Assembly: GCF_038087665.1 (NCBI RefSeq)
Contig: NZ_CP149925.1
Span: 2,418,870 to 2,482,869 of the forward strand
Length of the DNA stretch: 64,000 nucleotides
Reading direction: 5' to 3'
Source of the DNA: Gallaecimonas sp. GXIMD4217
GTDB lineage: Bacteria; Pseudomonadota; Gammaproteobacteria; Enterobacterales; Gallaecimonadaceae
Shown here: positions 9,088 to 19,737 of the stretch, piece after piece
Numbering within the stretch: the first letter of the stretch is position 1
How the letters are laid out: each line of letters opens with the position of its first letter
The notes under the pieces: model-generated
Seen by the model: only the letters and a program-made list of their open reading frames with translations
What the model was told of the DNA's origin: nothing
The model's database searches: none
Program-made: the position numbers and the translations under genes

Positions 9088-9890
9088 CAGAATTGGTTAC
9101 TCCGGTATCGTTGGCTTAGGGGTGAGTCAGGAAATTTTTCCAATAGTTCCTCACCGTATTTTTCGACGCCGCTCTTGTCGCCGGTCTGCTTGGCCAGTCT
9201 GATGGCCATGAACAGGCTCTGGGGGCTGGGTTGGCTGACCTGCTGCAGGCGGATCAGGTAGCCCTTGGCGCCGCCGTAATCCTGCCTGTTGAACCTGAGC
9301 TCCGCCATGGCCAGCAGCGAGGTGGCCCGCTTGGGATCATGGCTGAGGGCACTGGACAGGTACTCTTCGGCCTCAGCCGCCATGTCGCCCATGCGGGCAC
9401 AGAGGCCGGCATTTTCGTAGGCACCGGCCACCCGGATGTAGCCGGGGGCACGGACGGCCTTCTTGAAGTAGGTGATGGATTCTTCGTAGCGGCCCATGCG
9501 GCACAGGAAGGCCCCGAAGTTGTTCAGGGCCTCGCCGTTTTCATCGTCCAGATCCACGGCCTTGCGATAGGCCTGCTCCGCCAGCGCCATTTCGCCAACG
9601 GTCTGGTAGTAGTAGCCCTGGCTGAAGTAGACCTCGGGCAGCTTGGGCGCGAACTCCTCGGCCTTTTCCAGGTGCATCTTGGCCTTGGCGCTGTCGCCGC
9701 TGCGCAGGTAGGTGAGGCCCAGCTGGACTCGGGTCTTGGCGGCGGCGACGGCGTCGAAGACATGCTCCTCGACCACGTCGCCGGAGGCGTCATAGGTGGT
9801 GCGGGATACGCAACCAAAGAGCCCCATCAGCAGGGCCGCGGCCAGTGCCGCCGTTTTCAGGCTGTCCATATTGCCTTTGTTGGCTTTCAT
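9087..9890 (-). CDS. pilW: Type IV pilus biogenesis/stability lipoprotein PilW (PilF), TPR protein
   Basis: A lipoprotein signal ends in LLMGLFGC. At least four TPR units follow (for example AKTRVQLGLTYLRSGDSAKAKMHLEKA, described by its A, L, G, Y pattern). PilW/PilF is an outer-membrane lipoprotein needed for PilQ secretin assembly; no other pilus gene is in the window. Two starts are possible: the ATG at 9890 with GGGGA 9 bp upstream, or an ATG at 9869 whose AAAGG is only 4 bp away. The first is given. It lies between rlmN and rodZ, as in many gammaproteobacteria. Confidence 0.93.
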   Translation of the reverse strand: MKANKGNMDSLKTAALAAALLMGLFGCVSRTTYDASGDVVEEHVFDAVAAAKTRVQLGLTYLRSGDSAKAKMHLEKAEEFAPKLPEVYFSQGYYYQTVGEMALAEQAYRKAVDLDDENGEALNNFGAFLCRMGRYEESITYFKKAVRAPGYIRVAGAYENAGLCARMGDMAAEAEEYLSSALSHDPKRATSLLAMAELRFNRQDYGGAKGYLIRLQQVSQPSPQSLFMAIRLAKQTGDKSGVEKYGEELLEKFPDSPLSQRYRSNQF

Positions 9891-9919
9891 GGCTGTGGAT
9901 CCCCTAATGTTCTGAGTTT

Positions 9920-11041
9920 TCAGACCATTTTTACTGAAATGTTATCACCTTGCATCTGTTTTTTGAGCACGCGCTTGGTGCGGTCCACCACGTCGCCGGC
10001 CAGCTGGCCACAGGCCGCGTCTATGTCGTCGCCCCGGGTCTTGCGAACGATGACGGTAAAGCCGTATTCCATCAGCACCTTGGCGAAGCGGTCGATGCGG
10101 GAGTTGGAGGAGCGGCCGTAGGGCGCGCCCGGGAAGGGGTTCCAGGGGATCAGGTTGATCTTGGCCGGGGTGTCCTTGAGGCAGGCGGCCAGCTCGTGGG
10201 CCTGATCCATGGAGTCGTTGACGTGATCCAGCATCACGTATTCCACCGTCACCCTGCCCTGGTTGGCATTGGACTTGGCCAGGTAATTGCGCACCGAGGC
10301 CAGGAAGGTCTCGATGTTGTATTTCTTGTTGATGGGCACGATCTCGTCGCGCAGCTCGTCGTTGGGGGCGTGCAGGCTGATGGCCAGGGCCACGTCGATC
10401 ATGTCGCCCAGCTTGTCCAGGGCCGGCACCACGCCGGAGGTGGACAGGGTCACCCGGCGCTTGGACAGGCCATAGGCCCAGTCGTCCAGCATCAGCTCCA
10501 TGGCCGGCACCACATTGGCCATGTTCAGCAGCGGCTCGCCCATGCCCATCATCACCACGTTGGTGATGGGCTTCTTGTTGCTGTTGGCCTGGGGGCCGAG
10601 GATCTTGGCCGCCCGCCACACCTGGCCGATGATTTCAGACACCTTGAGGTTGCGGTTGAAGCCCTGCTGGGCGGTAGAGCAGAAGGTGCACTCCAGGGCG
10701 CAGCCCACCTGGGAGGAGACGCAGAGGGTGGCACGATCGCCTTCGGGGATGTAAACGGTCTCCACCTCCTGGCCGCCGGAGACCCTGAGCGCCCACTTGA
10801 TGGTGCCGTCGGCGGAGCGCTGCTCCTGGGCCACTTCGGGGGCGACTATCTCGCACTTGTGCTTGAGCACGTCCCTGAGCTTCTTGTTGACGTTGGTCAT
10901 CTCATCGAAGTCGTCGACACCAAAGTGATAGATCCACTTCATCACCTGGTCGGCGCGGAAAGGCTTTTCACCCAGCTCTACGAAGAACTGGCGCATTTCC
11001 TCACGGGTGAGATCAAGCAGGTTAATCTTGGCTTCGCTCAT
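9920..11041 (-). CDS. rlmN: Dual-specificity 23S rRNA/tRNA adenine C2-methyltransferase RlmN
   Basis: A 373-aa radical SAM enzyme. The CxxxCxxC cluster motif is present in [15 protein letters not shown], followed by GMGEPLLN and the SAM-binding region. A second catalytic cysteine occurs near the C-terminus in [12 protein letters not shown]. The family methylates A2503 of 23S rRNA and A37 of some tRNAs. The start [15 protein letters not shown] is usual for the family. It is downstream of ndk and upstream of pilW. Confidence 0.97.
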   Translation of the reverse strand: MSEAKINLLDLTREEMRQFFVELGEKPFRADQVMKWIYHFGVDDFDEMTNVNKKLRDVLKHKCEIVAPEVAQEQRSADGTIKWALRVSGGQEVETVYIPEGDRATLCVSSQVGCALECTFCSTAQQGFNRNLKVSEIIGQVWRAAKILGPQANSNKKPITNVVMMGMGEPLLNMANVVPAMELMLDDWAYGLSKRRVTLSTSGVVPALDKLGDMIDVALAISLHAPNDELRDEIVPINKKYNIETFLASVRNYLAKSNANQGRVTVEYVMLDHVNDSMDQAHELAACLKDTPAKINLIPWNPFPGAPYGRSSNSRIDRFAKVLMEYGFTVIVRKTRGDDIDAACGQLAGDVVDRTKRVLKKQMQGDNISVKMV

Positions 11042-11106
11042 TGAGAACCTCAGTCAAACTACGGCGGCAGGCCGGGCATTGTACATTTTTTAATCAACAC
11101 AACAAA

Positions 11107-11124
11107 GGGGGGCCTGAGCCCCCC
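11107..11124 (-). terminator. Rho-independent terminator after ndk
   Basis: A 7-bp stem (GGGGGGC/GCCCCCC, loop TCAG on the minus strand) followed by TTTGTTGTG lies 24 bp beyond the ndk stop codon. The rlmN start is 66 bp further, so rlmN probably has its own promoter or receives read-through. Confidence 0.75.
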
Positions 11125-11147
11125 TTTTGCAATAGCTCAGACGCAGC

Positions 11148-11579
11148 TTAGCGAGTGCGCGGGCACAGTTCGCCTTCGGTGAAGAAGTAGGCGATTTCGC
11201 GGGCAGCGGACTCGGTGGAGTCGGAGCCGTGTACGGCGTTCTCGTCGATGCTGACGGCGTAGTCGGCACGCAGGGTACCGGCGGCAGCTTCGGCGGGGTT
11301 GGTGGCGCCCATGATTTCACGGTTCTTCAGTACGGCGTTCTCGCCTTCCAGAACCTGAACCATGATCGGGCCGGAGGTCATGAAGTCGACCAGGGCGGTG
11401 AAGAAGGGGCGCTCTTTGTGCTCGGCGTAGAAGCCTTCGGCCTGCTCGCGGGTCAGGTGCAGCATCTTGGCGGCAACGATCTTCAGGCCGGCAGTTTCGA
11501 AACGGTTGTAGATGGCACCGATCACGTTCTTGGCAACGGCATCGGGCTTGATGATGGAGATGGTGCGTTCAACAGCCAT
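11148..11579 (-). CDS. ndk: Nucleoside diphosphate kinase
   Basis: A 143-aa protein, full family length. The start [14 protein letters not shown] is characteristic, the catalytic histidine is in the NAVHGSDS motif near residue 117, and the Kpn-loop region is present. It transfers phosphate between nucleoside tri- and diphosphates in the cytosol. It lies between the isc operon and rlmN, the usual order in this group. Confidence 0.98.
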   Translation of the reverse strand: MAVERTISIIKPDAVAKNVIGAIYNRFETAGLKIVAAKMLHLTREQAEGFYAEHKERPFFTALVDFMTSGPIMVQVLEGENAVLKNREIMGATNPAEAAAGTLRADYAVSIDENAVHGSDSTESAAREIAYFFTEGELCPRTR

Positions 11580-11670
11580 GGATAATCATCCTCTGAAAGG
11601 TTTGGGGTCTGAAATCAGCCGGCGATTATAAGGCAATTGTCGGCATTTTCCTATGGCTGGCAGATGACGC

Positions 11671-11877
11671 TCAGTCGTTTTCGAACTCGTCCAGCCAGAC
11701 CAGGAAGATCGCCTCCAGGATCCGCTCGTTGGAGCCGTGGGGATCGTCGTCGAATTCCTCCAGTTCGCAGATCCACTGGTGCAGATCGGTAAAGCGCACC
11801 GTGCGGGGATCCTTGTCCGGGAAACGGTCGAACAGCGCCTCGCCAATCTCCTGGGTATCGGTCCATTTCCAGCCCAT
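11671..11877 (-). CDS. iscX: Fe-S assembly modulator IscX
   Basis: A 68-aa acidic protein with the family signature [31 protein letters not shown] and [14 protein letters not shown]. IscX binds IscS and iron and tunes cluster assembly. The ATG at 11877 is chosen because AGGAG lies 7 bp upstream and the E. coli protein starts at the same place. It follows fdx but is separated from it by a strong terminator, so its expression may be lower than the rest of the cluster. Confidence 0.95.
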   Translation of the reverse strand: MGWKWTDTQEIGEALFDRFPDKDPRTVRFTDLHQWICELEEFDDDPHGSNERILEAIFLVWLDEFEND

Positions 11878-11922
11878 GGTCAAGCTCCTCATGCTGTGTT
11901 CCCTTCACAGCTTAGCCGACAC

Positions 11923-11946
11923 AAAAAAGGCGCACCGAAGTGCGCC
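11923..11946 (-). terminator. Rho-independent terminator between fdx and iscX
   Basis: On the minus strand a GGCGCAC/GTGCGCC stem with a TTCG tetraloop is followed by six T. It lies 20 bp after the fdx stop codon and 46 bp before the iscX ATG, so it should cut most isc operon transcripts before iscX. Confidence 0.88.
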
Positions 11947-11966
11947 TTGGGGCCGGGAAACGAGGC

Positions 11967-12302
11967 TCAGTGCTCCCGCTCCAGGTTGATGGTGTACTTG
12001 GGGATCTCCACCACCAGATCGTCCTCGGCCACCCTGGCCTGGCAGGACAGCCGGCTCTCCGGCTCCAGGCCCCAGGCCTTGTCCAGCATGTCGTCTTCCA
12101 GCTCGTCGCTTTCCTCCAGGGAGTCGAAGCCCTCGCGGACGATGACATGGCAGGTGGTGCAGGCGCAGGACTTCTCGCAGGCATGCTCGATGTCGATGCC
12201 GTTCTTCAGGGCCACGTCCAGGATGGTTTCCCCTTCTGGGGCCTCGATCACGGCCCCGTCCGGGCACAGCTCATGGTGGGGCAGGAATACGATCTTGGGC
12301 AT
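11967..12302 (-). CDS. fdx: ISC-type 2Fe-2S ferredoxin
   Basis: A 111-aa adrenodoxin-type ferredoxin. The four ligands are visible: cysteines in ACEKSCACTTC (first, second and third of the CX5CX2C pattern) and in LSCQARV. It provides electrons for Fe-S cluster assembly on IscU. The start codon lies immediately after the hscA stop codon. The acidic surface residues before the last cysteine (SLEESDELEDD) are typical. Confidence 0.97.
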   Translation of the reverse strand: MPKIVFLPHHELCPDGAVIEAPEGETILDVALKNGIDIEHACEKSCACTTCHVIVREGFDSLEESDELEDDMLDKAWGLEPESRLSCQARVAEDDLVVEIPKYTINLEREH

Positions 12303-12303
12303 C

Positions 12304-14166
12304 TTAAACCTCGTCTACGCTATGACCGGCCAGAGCGCGACGAATGCCGTCGTCCATGCGCCTGGCGGCGAATTCTTCCGTGGCCTTGTCGGTGTGCTCT
12401 ATGGCGGCCTTGATGGCATCGCCATCGGCACCCTGGCGGGCCTGGGCCAGGGCCTTGAGGCTGGCCTCGATGACCGCCCTTTCCTCGGCACTGAGCAGGC
12501 GCTCACCGTCGGCGGCCAGGGCGGCGCCAATGGCCTCCAGCACCCGATCCGCTTCCACCTGCTGCTCGGCCAGCATGCGCGCCTGCATGTCCTCGGCGGC
12601 ATGGGTCATGGAATCCTTGATCATGGCCGCCACTTCGCTGTCGGAGAGGCCATAGGAGGGCTTGACCTGGATGCTGGCCTGGTGGCCGGTGGACTTCTCC
12701 ATGGCGGTCACCGACAGCAGGCCGTCGGCGTCCACCTGGAAGGTCACCCTGATATGGGCGGCGCCGGCGGCCATGGGCGGGATCTCGGTCAGCACGAAGC
12801 GGGCCAGGGAGCGGCAGTCCGCCACCAGCTCGCGCTCGCCCTGGACCACGTGGATGGCCATGGCGGTCTGGCCGTCCTTGAAGGTGGTGAACTCCTGGGC
12901 CCGGGCCACGGGGATGGTAGTGTTGCGGGGAATGACCTTTTCGGTCAGGCCGCCCATGGTTTCCAGGCCCAGGGACAGCGGGATCACGTCCAGCAGCAAC
13001 AGGTCGGAGTCCGGCTTGTTGCCGGCCAGGATATCGGCCTGGATGGCGGCGCCCAGGGCCACCACCTGGTCCGGATCGATGCTGGTCAGGGGCTCGCGAC
13101 CGAAGAAGGCGCCCACCTCGTTGCGCACCAGGGGCACCCGGGTGGAGCCGCCCACCATCACCACTTCCAGCACTTCGGCTGCCTTGACGCCGGCGTCGCG
13201 CAGGGCGCGGCGGCAGGCCATCAGGGTCTTCTTGACCAGGGGCGCGATGAGTTCGTTGAAGGTGGTGCGGCTCAGCTCGAAGGACGGGTTGCCGCCATCC
13301 AGCTCCAGCTCGACGGTGACGGCTTCGCTGTCGCTGAGGGCTTCCTTGGCGGCGCAGGCCTTGGTGAGCAGCTGGCGCTCGAGGATGGCGTCCTGGAGGC
13401 CGTCCAGGCCGGCCTGCTCGCGCAGCCAGTCGGCCACCAAATGATCGAAGTCGTCGCCACCCAGGGCGGTGTCACCGCCGGTGGCCATGACCTCGAACAC
13501 GCCCTTGTTGAGGCGCAGTATGGACACGTCGAAGGTGCCGCCGCCCAGGTCGAACACGGCGATGACCCCTTCCCGGCCACTGTCCAGGCCATAGGCCACG
13601 GCGGCGGCGGTGGGCTCGTTCAGCAGCCGCAATACCTTGAGGCCGGCCAGCTCGGCGGCGTCCTTGGTGCCCTGGCGCTGGGCATCGTCGAAATAGGCCG
13701 GCACCGTGATGACGGCGCCGATCAGGTCGCCGCCCAGGCTGGCTTCGCCGCGGGCCTTGAGGGTTTTGAGGATCTCGGCGGACACCTGGATGGGGTTGAC
13801 GGTGCCGCGGCTGGTCTCGATCTGCGGCAGGCCGTTGTCGCTGGCGCTGAACTCGTACGGCAGCTTGGCGTAGCGGGCCTGGACGTCTTCCAGGGAGCGG
13901 CCCAGGAAGCGCTTGGCGGAGACGATGGTGTTATGGGGGTCCAGTTTGGCCTTGGCCTTGGCGGCCTGGCCCACCAGCAGCTCTTCGCCGTAGTGGACGA
14001 TGGACGGCAGCATCACCTGGCCGGACTCGTCGGCCAGGGCCGTTGGGGTGCCGCTGCGAACCGTGGCCACCAGGGAGTTGGTGGTGCCCAGGTCGATGCC
14101 TACGGCGAGACGGTGTTCATGGGGAGCCGCGCTCTGACCCGGCTCGGCGATCTGCAATAAGGCCAT
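12304..14166 (-). CDS. hscA: Fe-S protein assembly chaperone HscA (Hsp70 class)
   Basis: A 620-aa Hsp70-type ATPase. The start [16 protein letters not shown] matches E. coli HscA. Visible nucleotide-binding motifs are [21 protein letters not shown] and [12 protein letters not shown]; the substrate-binding domain follows. HscA with HscB binds the LPPVK-type motif of IscU (LPPVK is present in the IscU of this cluster) and promotes cluster transfer. It lies between hscB and fdx. Confidence 0.98.
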   Translation of the reverse strand: MALLQIAEPGQSAAPHEHRLAVGIDLGTTNSLVATVRSGTPTALADESGQVMLPSIVHYGEELLVGQAAKAKAKLDPHNTIVSAKRFLGRSLEDVQARYAKLPYEFSASDNGLPQIETSRGTVNPIQVSAEILKTLKARGEASLGGDLIGAVITVPAYFDDAQRQGTKDAAELAGLKVLRLLNEPTAAAVAYGLDSGREGVIAVFDLGGGTFDVSILRLNKGVFEVMATGGDTALGGDDFDHLVADWLREQAGLDGLQDAILERQLLTKACAAKEALSDSEAVTVELELDGGNPSFELSRTTFNELIAPLVKKTLMACRRALRDAGVKAAEVLEVVMVGGSTRVPLVRNEVGAFFGREPLTSIDPDQVVALGAAIQADILAGNKPDSDLLLLDVIPLSLGLETMGGLTEKVIPRNTTIPVARAQEFTTFKDGQTAMAIHVVQGERELVADCRSLARFVLTEIPPMAAGAAHIRVTFQVDADGLLSVTAMEKSTGHQASIQVKPSYGLSDSEVAAMIKDSMTHAAEDMQARMLAEQQVEADRVLEAIGAALAADGERLLSAEERAVIEASLKALAQARQGADGDAIKAAIEHTDKATEEFAARRMDDGIRRALAGHSVDEV

Positions 14167-14185
14167 GGTTTCTCTTTCGTCTTGT

Positions 14186-14692
14186 TCAGTAGTCGAGCAG
14201 GGATTCTTCCAGGCTGTCCAGCTCGCGGTGCATCTTGTCCACGAACTTGAGCTTGCGTACCGTGTCGGCCGCCTCATCGAGAGCCTCTTCGGCCAGCTGG
14301 GCCTGGAAGCCCTGCTCCAGGGTCTGGCGCTCGGCCTGTATCTCGGCCCGCAGCCCGTCCAGGGCGTCTACGTCCTCGATCTCCTCCAGAGCTTCACGCC
14401 AGTGCATCTGCTGCATCAGGAAGGCCGGATCCCGCAAGGTCTGGCTCTCGCCACGGATATCCACGCCCTTGAGGCTCAGCAGGTATTCGGCACGGCTGGT
14501 GGCGCACTTGAGGGTTTCGAAGGCGTCGTTGAGCTGGGCGGTCTTGGCCAGGGCCATGGCCCGCTCGCGATCGGCGCTGGCGGCAAACTTGTCGGGATGA
14601 ACGGCTCTGGCCAGCTCGCGGTAGCGGCTGGCCAGTTGGTGCTGGTCCAGGGGAAACTGGACCGGCAGGTCGAAAAGCTGGAAGTGATTCAT
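14186..14692 (-). CDS. hscB: Fe-S protein assembly co-chaperone HscB
   Basis: A 168-aa protein. The N-terminal J-domain carries the HPD motif (RAVHPDKFA) at about residues 33-35. The C-terminal three-helix domain that binds IscU follows ([14 protein letters not shown]). The family stimulates HscA ATPase and delivers IscU. It starts one base past the iscA stop codon in transcription order. Confidence 0.97.
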   Translation of the reverse strand: MNHFQLFDLPVQFPLDQHQLASRYRELARAVHPDKFAASADRERAMALAKTAQLNDAFETLKCATSRAEYLLSLKGVDIRGESQTLRDPAFLMQQMHWREALEEIEDVDALDGLRAEIQAERQTLEQGFQAQLAEEALDEAADTVRKLKFVDKMHRELDSLEESLLDY

Positions 14693-14693
14693 A

Positions 14694-15017
14694 TCAGACG
14701 TTGAAGGACTCGCCGCAGCCGCATTCCCCTTTCACATTGGGGTTCCTGAATTCGAAGCCCTCGTTGAGGCCTTCCTTGACGAAGTCCAGCTCGGTGCCGT
14801 CCAGGTAGACCAGGCTTTTCTTGTCGATCACCACCTTGACGTTCTTGTCTTCGAAGACGACGTCGTCTTCATTGGTGCCGTCGACGAATTCCAGCACATA
14901 GGCCAGGCCGCTGCAGCCGGTGGTCTTGACTCCCAGGCGCACACCCAGGCCCTTGCCGCGATTGGCCAGGAAGCTCTGTACCCTGTCGGCCGCCGCTTGG
15001 GAAAGGGTAATGGCCAT
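14694..15017 (-). CDS. iscA: Iron-sulfur cluster assembly A-type carrier IscA
   Basis: A 107-aa protein, full length. The three conserved cysteines are visible in TTGCSGLAY and CGCGESF. The family receives Fe-S clusters or iron and passes clusters to apo-targets. It lies three bases after iscU, in operon order iscU-iscA-hscB. Confidence 0.97.
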   Translation of the reverse strand: MAITLSQAAADRVQSFLANRGKGLGVRLGVKTTGCSGLAYVLEFVDGTNEDDVVFEDKNVKVVIDKKSLVYLDGTELDFVKEGLNEGFEFRNPNVKGECGCGESFNV

Positions 15018-15020
15018 GCC

Positions 15021-15401
15021 TTACCCCTTCTTGTGCTTGTAGTCGGCGATGGCCGCCTTGATGGCGTCCTCGGCCAGGATGGAGCAGTGGATCTTCACCG
15101 GCGGCAGCGCCAGCTCTTCGGCGATCTCGGTGTTCTTGATGGCCGCGGCCTCGTCCAGGCTCTTGCCCTTGACCCATTCGGTGATCAGGGAGCTGGAGGC
15201 GATGGCGCTGCCACAGCCGTAGGTCTTGAACTTGGCGTCTTCGATGATGCCGTTGTCGTCGATCTTCAGCTGCAGCTTCATCACGTCGCCACAGGCCGGG
15301 GCGCCCACCATGCCGGTCGCCACGTTCGGATCGTTCTTGTCGAAGGAGCCGACATTGCGGGGGTTTTCGTAGTGGTCGATGACCTTTTCACTGTATGCCA
15401 T
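15021..15401 (-). CDS. iscU: Fe-S cluster scaffold IscU
   Basis: A 126-aa scaffold with the three cluster-ligating cysteines in GAPACGDVM, TYGCGSAI and KIHCSILAEDA. The LPPVK motif recognised by HscA directly precedes the third. The start MAYSEKVIDHYENPRNVG is near identical to E. coli. It receives sulfur from IscS, encoded 18 bp upstream. Confidence 0.98.
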   Translation of the reverse strand: MAYSEKVIDHYENPRNVGSFDKNDPNVATGMVGAPACGDVMKLQLKIDDNGIIEDAKFKTYGCGSAIASSSLITEWVKGKSLDEAAAIKNTEIAEELALPPVKIHCSILAEDAIKAAIADYKHKKG

Positions 15402-15419
15402 GGTTTAACTCCTCAATCC

Positions 15420-16634
15420 TCAGTGGTGAGTCCACTCGACCTGGGACAGGTCGACACCTTCTTTGTACATGTCCCAAAGCGGGCTCATCTCACGCAGGCG
15501 ACCGATGGCGCCCTTGATGTTCTCGATGGCGTACTCCACCTCCTCTTCGGTGGTGAAGCGGCCGATGCTGAAACGGATGGAGCTGTGGGCCAGCTCGTCG
15601 TCGCGGCCGATGGCGCGCAGCACGTAGGAGGGCTCCAGGCTGGCGGAGGTGCAGGCGGAGCCGGAGGACACGGCCAGATCCTTGAGGGCCATGATCAGGG
15701 ACTCGCCTTCCACGTAGTTGAAGCTGACGTTGAGGTTGCCGGCCACGCGCTGTTCCAGGGAACCGTTCAGGTGCACCTCTTCGAGGCCCTTGACCCCTTC
15801 CCACAACTTGTTGCGCAGGTAGAGGATGCGATCGTGCTCGGCGTTCATCTCCTCGCGGGCGATGCGGGCCGCTTCGCCCATGCCGACGATCTGGTGGGTG
15901 GCCAGGGTACCGGAACGCATGCCGCGCTCGTGGCCGCCGCCGTGCATCTGGGCCTCGATGCGGATCCGGGGCTTGCGGCGCACGTAGAGGGCACCTATGC
16001 CCTTGGGGCCGTACATCTTGTGGCCGGAAAGGGACATCAGATCCACCTTCAGCTCGCTCAGATCGATGGGCACCTTGCCGGCGCTCTGGGCGGCATCGAC
16101 GTGGAAGATGACCTTGTTCTCACGGCACAGCTCGCCGATGGCCTGGATGTCCTGGATGACGCCGATCTCGTTGTTGACGTGCATGATGGACACCAGCACG
16201 GTGTCTTCGCGGATGGCGTCGCGGATCTGTTCGACCGGGTGCAGGCCTTCCTCGTTGGGGGCCAGGTAGGTGACCTCGTAGCCTTCACGCTCGAGCTGAC
16301 GGCAGGTGTCCAGCACCGCCTTGTGCTCGATCTTGGAGGTGATGATGTGCTTGCCTTTCTTGTTGTAGAAGTGGGCAGCCCCCTTGATGGCCAGGTTGTC
16401 GGACTCGGTGGCGCCGGAGGTGAAGACGATCTCGCGGGGATCGGCGCCAATCAGTTCGGCCACGTCGCAACGGGCCTGGTCCACGGCCTCTTCCGCCTGC
16501 CAACCAAAGCGGTGGGAGCGGGACGCCGGGTTACCGAACTGACCGTCCAGGGTCAGGTACTGCATCATCTTCTCTGCAACCCGGGGATCGACCGGGGTGG
16601 TCGCAGAATAATCGAAATAAATAGGAAGCTTCAT
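15420..16634 (-). CDS. iscS: Cysteine desulfurase IscS
   Basis: A 404-aa PLP enzyme. The PLP lysine is in [12 protein letters not shown] near residue 206. The mobile active-site cysteine is in [17 protein letters not shown] near residue 328. Other conserved segments include [16 protein letters not shown] and [15 protein letters not shown]. It takes sulfur from cysteine and supplies IscU and tRNA thiolation pathways. It is the first structural gene after iscR. Confidence 0.98.
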   Translation of the reverse strand: MKLPIYFDYSATTPVDPRVAEKMMQYLTLDGQFGNPASRSHRFGWQAEEAVDQARCDVAELIGADPREIVFTSGATESDNLAIKGAAHFYNKKGKHIITSKIEHKAVLDTCRQLEREGYEVTYLAPNEEGLHPVEQIRDAIREDTVLVSIMHVNNEIGVIQDIQAIGELCRENKVIFHVDAAQSAGKVPIDLSELKVDLMSLSGHKMYGPKGIGALYVRRKPRIRIEAQMHGGGHERGMRSGTLATHQIVGMGEAARIAREEMNAEHDRILYLRNKLWEGVKGLEEVHLNGSLEQRVAGNLNVSFNYVEGESLIMALKDLAVSSGSACTSASLEPSYVLRAIGRDDELAHSSIRFSIGRFTTEEEVEYAIENIKGAIGRLREMSPLWDMYKEGVDLSQVEWTHH

Positions 16635-16663
16635 CGCGTTCTCCGTTACTGCCTACGCCACGC

Positions 16664-17146
16664 TCACAAACGGCACTGTACGGTTATTCTTTCTTGGGAA
16701 TGGCCGCTGCAGCTGCGCTCCTGGCGCTCGGCAACGGCTTTGACATCTTGCTGGGCGACCAGCTCGGCCAGGGAAATGCCCTCGAGGAAGCCCGAGATCC
16801 GCTGGCTGAGATTGTACCACAGGGAATGGGTGAGACACTGCTCGCCCCCCTGGCAGTCGGCCTTGCCCTGGCACCGGGTTGCGTCCACGGATTCGTCCAC
16901 GGCCTGGATGATCTCGCCAACGTTGATGGTGTCGCTGTCGCGGCCCAGGCGGTAACCGCCACCCGGCCCGCGGACGCTGCTCACCAGGCCCTGGCGGCGC
17001 AACCTTGAGAAGAGCTGTTCCAGGTACGACAGGGAGATGCCCTGGCGCTCGGAAATGTCAGCCAAAGGGACAGGACCATCTGCGGCGTGCAGGGCCACAT
17101 CCAGCATGGCTGTCACGGCATAGCGCCCCTTGGATGTCAGTCTCAT
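16664..17146 (-). CDS. iscR: Rrf2-family Fe-S-sensing regulator IscR
   Basis: A 160-aa regulator starting [15 protein letters not shown] winged HTH spans about residues 1-80. The cluster ligands C92, C98, C104 and H107 fall at exactly the E. coli positions ([17 protein letters not shown]). Holo-IscR represses its own operon through type 1 sites, and such a site overlaps the promoter 51-83 bp upstream. The C-terminal 30 residues ([15 protein letters not shown] and after) appear unlike those I recall in E. coli. Start chosen by family alignment. Confidence 0.97.
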   Translation of the reverse strand: MRLTSKGRYAVTAMLDVALHAADGPVPLADISERQGISLSYLEQLFSRLRRQGLVSSVRGPGGGYRLGRDSDTINVGEIIQAVDESVDATRCQGKADCQGGEQCLTHSLWYNLSQRISGFLEGISLAELVAQQDVKAVAERQERSCSGHSQERITVQCRL

Positions 17147-17196
17147 CTTGCTCTCTCTTTCAAACTCATCGAGGCAACCGGCCCCATGCGGGGCGC

Positions 17197-17229
17197 ATTG
17201 TCCCAATTCCGACTATTTTGGTCAAGTAT
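17197..17229 (-). promoter_or_regulatory. iscR promoter with overlapping IscR type 1 box
   Basis: On the minus strand TTGACC and GACAAT are separated by 17 bp, ending about 50 bp before the iscR ATG. Bases 17205-17229 read ATACTTGACC...GGTATT-like symmetry and match most positions of the IscR type 1 consensus ATASYYGACTRWWWYAGTCRRSTAT, including GAC, the A/T centre and AGTCGG. The overlap with the -35 fits autorepression by 2Fe-2S IscR. Confidence 0.82.
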
Positions 17230-17253
17230 TTAGACACTGGATACCGGCAATCG

Positions 17254-18084
17254 TCAGATCCGCGGGTCGAAGCTGTCCAGGTCGGACTGGCGTTTGGCGG
17301 CGGCTTCCTGCTCGTCGGAGGCGAATTCCTCCAGATCCAGCTCCGGCAGCTTCTCCCGGCACACCTCGCCCCCCATGTCGTTGATGGCCTTGCACATGTC
17401 GTTGACCTTGCCGTCCACCACGTGCAGGTGATCCAGCAGGGCCCCTATGGCCTTGGCCACCGGATCCGGGTTGTCCTGGGACACCGCATAGGCGTCGAAG
17501 CCGTACTTCTTGGCCAGGAGCTCGCGCTGCTCCGTGGTCTGGTAGTCGGGCTGGGAGACGATACGGCCGGGGATGCCGATGGCGGTGGCACCGGCCGGCA
17601 CGTCCTTGACCACCACGGCATTGGAGCCGATGCGGGCGTTTTCGCCGATGTCCAGCGGGCCCAGCACCTTGGCGCCGGCGCCTATGACCACGCCGTTGCC
17701 CAGGGTCGGGTGGCGCTTGCCGGCCTTCCAGGAGGTACCGCCCAGGGTGACGCCATGGTAGAGGGTGCAGTCGTCGCCTATTTCGGCGGTTTCACCGATC
17801 ACCACGCCCATGCCATGGTCGATGAAGAAGCGGCGGCCGATCTTGGCGCCGGGGTGGATCTCGATGCCGGTGAAGAAGCGGTTGAGGTTGGAGATGGTCC
17901 TGGCCAGCCATTTCCAGTCGCGGATCCACAGGGCGTGGGCGACCCTGTGCCACCAGACCGCATGCAGGCCCGGGTAGTTGGTGAAGACCTCGAAGGCGTT
18001 ACGGGCGGCCGGATCCCGGTCGAAGACACTGTCGATGTCTTCGCGCAGGCGAGCCCGGATACGCTGCCAAAGTCCCATGATCAT
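17254..18084 (-). CDS. cysE: Serine O-acetyltransferase
   Basis: A 276-aa protein. The N-terminal helical domain is followed by left-handed beta-helix hexapeptide repeats ([49 protein letters not shown]). The active-site D and H of [12 protein letters not shown] and GKRHP are visible. It makes O-acetylserine for cysteine synthesis, which supplies IscS. The ATG overlaps the trmJ stop codon (ATGA). The C-terminal tail after about residue 200 is longer than in short SATs and acidic. Confidence 0.95.
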   Translation of the reverse strand: MIMGLWQRIRARLREDIDSVFDRDPAARNAFEVFTNYPGLHAVWWHRVAHALWIRDWKWLARTISNLNRFFTGIEIHPGAKIGRRFFIDHGMGVVIGETAEIGDDCTLYHGVTLGGTSWKAGKRHPTLGNGVVIGAGAKVLGPLDIGENARIGSNAVVVKDVPAGATAIGIPGRIVSQPDYQTTEQRELLAKKYGFDAYAVSQDNPDPVAKAIGALLDHLHVVDGKVNDMCKAINDMGGEVCREKLPELDLEEFASDEQEAAAKRQSDLDSFDPRI

Positions 18085-18794
18085 CTCCTCTTCTTCTGCA
18101 TGGAGGCGAGGATGCCCCTGAGGATATTGAGTTCATGATCGTCCGGGCGGGCGCGATTGTAGAGACGCCTGAGCTTCTCCATGATCTTGCCCGGGTGCTG
18201 CTGGACGATAAAACCTGTCTTGATCAGGGTTTCCTGCAGGTGCTCGTAGAAGAGCTCCATCTCCCTGGTCAGGGGGTACTCGGCTACCGCCTGCTCGCTC
18301 TTGTCACGCTCCAGCCAGGCCATGCGCACCTCGTAGGACAGGGTCTGCACGGCCATGGCCAGGTTCAGGGAGCTGTAATCCGGGTTGGCGGGGATATGGA
18401 CGTGGAAGTGGCACTGCTGCAGCTCGTCGTTGGACAGACCGCTGCTTTCGCGGCCAAACACCATGGCCACCGGGTAGTTGTCGCCCTCGGCCACCACCTT
18501 GGTGCCCATCTCACGGGGATCCAGCATGGGCCAGTCCAGGCTGCGATGACGGGCGCTGGCTCCCACCACCAGGCCGCAGTCGGCGATGGCCTGGTCCAGG
18601 CTGTCCACTAGGGTGACGGCCTCGAGAATGTCGGTGGCGCCGGCCGCCAGGGCTACCGCCTTGCCATCCACCTCGCACTGGGGATCGACCAGATAGAGGC
18701 TGGACAGCCCCATGGTTTTCATGGCCCGTGCCGTTGAGCCGATGTTGCCGGAATGGGTGGTACCCACCAAAACAATGCGAACCTGTTCTAGCAT
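18081..18794 (-). CDS. trmJ: tRNA (cytidine/uridine-2'-O-)-methyltransferase TrmJ
   Basis: A 237-aa SpoU/TrmH-class SPOUT methyltransferase. The start [29 protein letters not shown] is family-typical. The knot motifs are [14 protein letters not shown] and [13 protein letters not shown]. The C-terminal dimerisation helix is about 80 residues. It methylates position 32 of tRNAs. It lies directly upstream of cysE with a 4-bp ATGA overlap and is divergent from suhB, the same arrangement as in Shewanella-type genomes as I remember them. Confidence 0.93.
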   Translation of the reverse strand: MLEQVRIVLVGTTHSGNIGSTARAMKTMGLSSLYLVDPQCEVDGKAVALAAGATDILEAVTLVDSLDQAIADCGLVVGASARHRSLDWPMLDPREMGTKVVAEGDNYPVAMVFGRESSGLSNDELQQCHFHVHIPANPDYSSLNLAMAVQTLSYEVRMAWLERDKSEQAVAEYPLTREMELFYEHLQETLIKTGFIVQQHPGKIMEKLRRLYNRARPDDHELNILRGILASMQKKRR

Positions 18795-18927
18795 TACCTG
18801 AGTGACGCGCTGGGAAAAGGCCGGCAGTGTAACATAGGGACGGGCTTTTGTGGCTTTTCTTTGAGCGCCGACTTTGCTAGACTCCGCGCCCTGCTTTTCA
18901 GCCCGTTCTTTAACATGGTGAGTCGCT

Positions 18928-19725
18928 ATGCATCCGATGCTAAACATTGCGGTGCGCGCTGCGCGCGCGGCCGGCAACTACATTGCCAAGTCCTACGAAG
19001 CCCTCGATCTGGTCGAGGCCGAGAGCAAAGGCACCAATGATCTGGTCACCAACGTGGACCGTGAGGCGGAACGCCTGATCATCGAGACCATCCGCCGCTC
19101 CTACCCCGACCACAGCTTCGTCGGCGAAGAAGGCGGCGTACAGGGTGATAGCGACCACCAGTGGGTCATCGACCCCCTCGATGGTACCTCCAACTTCGTC
19201 CGTGGCATTCCCCACTTCGCCGTTTCCCTGGCCCTGCGGGTCAAGGGCAGGACCGAGCAGGCGGTGATCTACGATCCCATCCGTGCCGAGCTCTTCACCG
19301 CCAGCCGCGGTGCCGGTGCCCAGCTCAACGGCAAGCGCATCCGCGTGGCCCCGGCCCGGGACCTCAACGGCACCATCCTGGCCACCGGTTTCCCCTTCAA
19401 GCAGAAGCACATGCTTGAGCCCTACCTGGGCATGTTCCAGGCCCTGTTCAACGAAGCGGCCGACGTGCGTCGTGCCGGCTCTGCCGCCCTGGATCTGGCC
19501 TATGTGGCCGCCGGCCGCATGGACGGCTTCTGGGAAATGGGTCTCAAGCCCTGGGACACCACAGCCGGTGACCTGCTGGTCCGCGAGGCCGGCGGCATCG
19601 TCTGCGACTTCACCGGTGGCCACAACCACCTCAGCAGCGGCAACATCGTCGCCGCCAGCCCCCGCGTCATGCCGCTGATGCTGGGCAAGATGAAGCCCCA
19701 CCTGACCGAGTCCCTGAGCCGCTAA
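18928..19725 (+). CDS. suhB: Inositol-1-monophosphatase family protein SuhB
   Basis: A 265-aa protein starting [21 protein letters not shown] like E. coli SuhB. Metal-binding motifs are GEEGG (E at about 69) and the [13 protein letters not shown] signature; a second signature is [15 protein letters not shown]. In E. coli it is an IMPase and a partner of NusG/NusA in rRNA antitermination. It is divergent from trmJ, with a 133-bp gap that holds a TAGACT -10-like hexamer but no clear -35. Confidence 0.97.
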   Translation: MHPMLNIAVRAARAAGNYIAKSYEALDLVEAESKGTNDLVTNVDREAERLIIETIRRSYPDHSFVGEEGGVQGDSDHQWVIDPLDGTSNFVRGIPHFAVSLALRVKGRTEQAVIYDPIRAELFTASRGAGAQLNGKRIRVAPARDLNGTILATGFPFKQKHMLEPYLGMFQALFNEAADVRRAGSAALDLAYVAAGRMDGFWEMGLKPWDTTAGDLLVREAGGIVCDFTGGHNHLSSGNIVAASPRVMPLMLGKMKPHLTESLSR

Positions 19726-19737
19726 GGTTCGGGTTCG

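Noticed and set aside
18795-18927. suhB/trmJ divergent promoters
   Set aside because: A TAGACT -10-like hexamer is present but no acceptable -35 at 16-18 bp, so no promoter is annotated.
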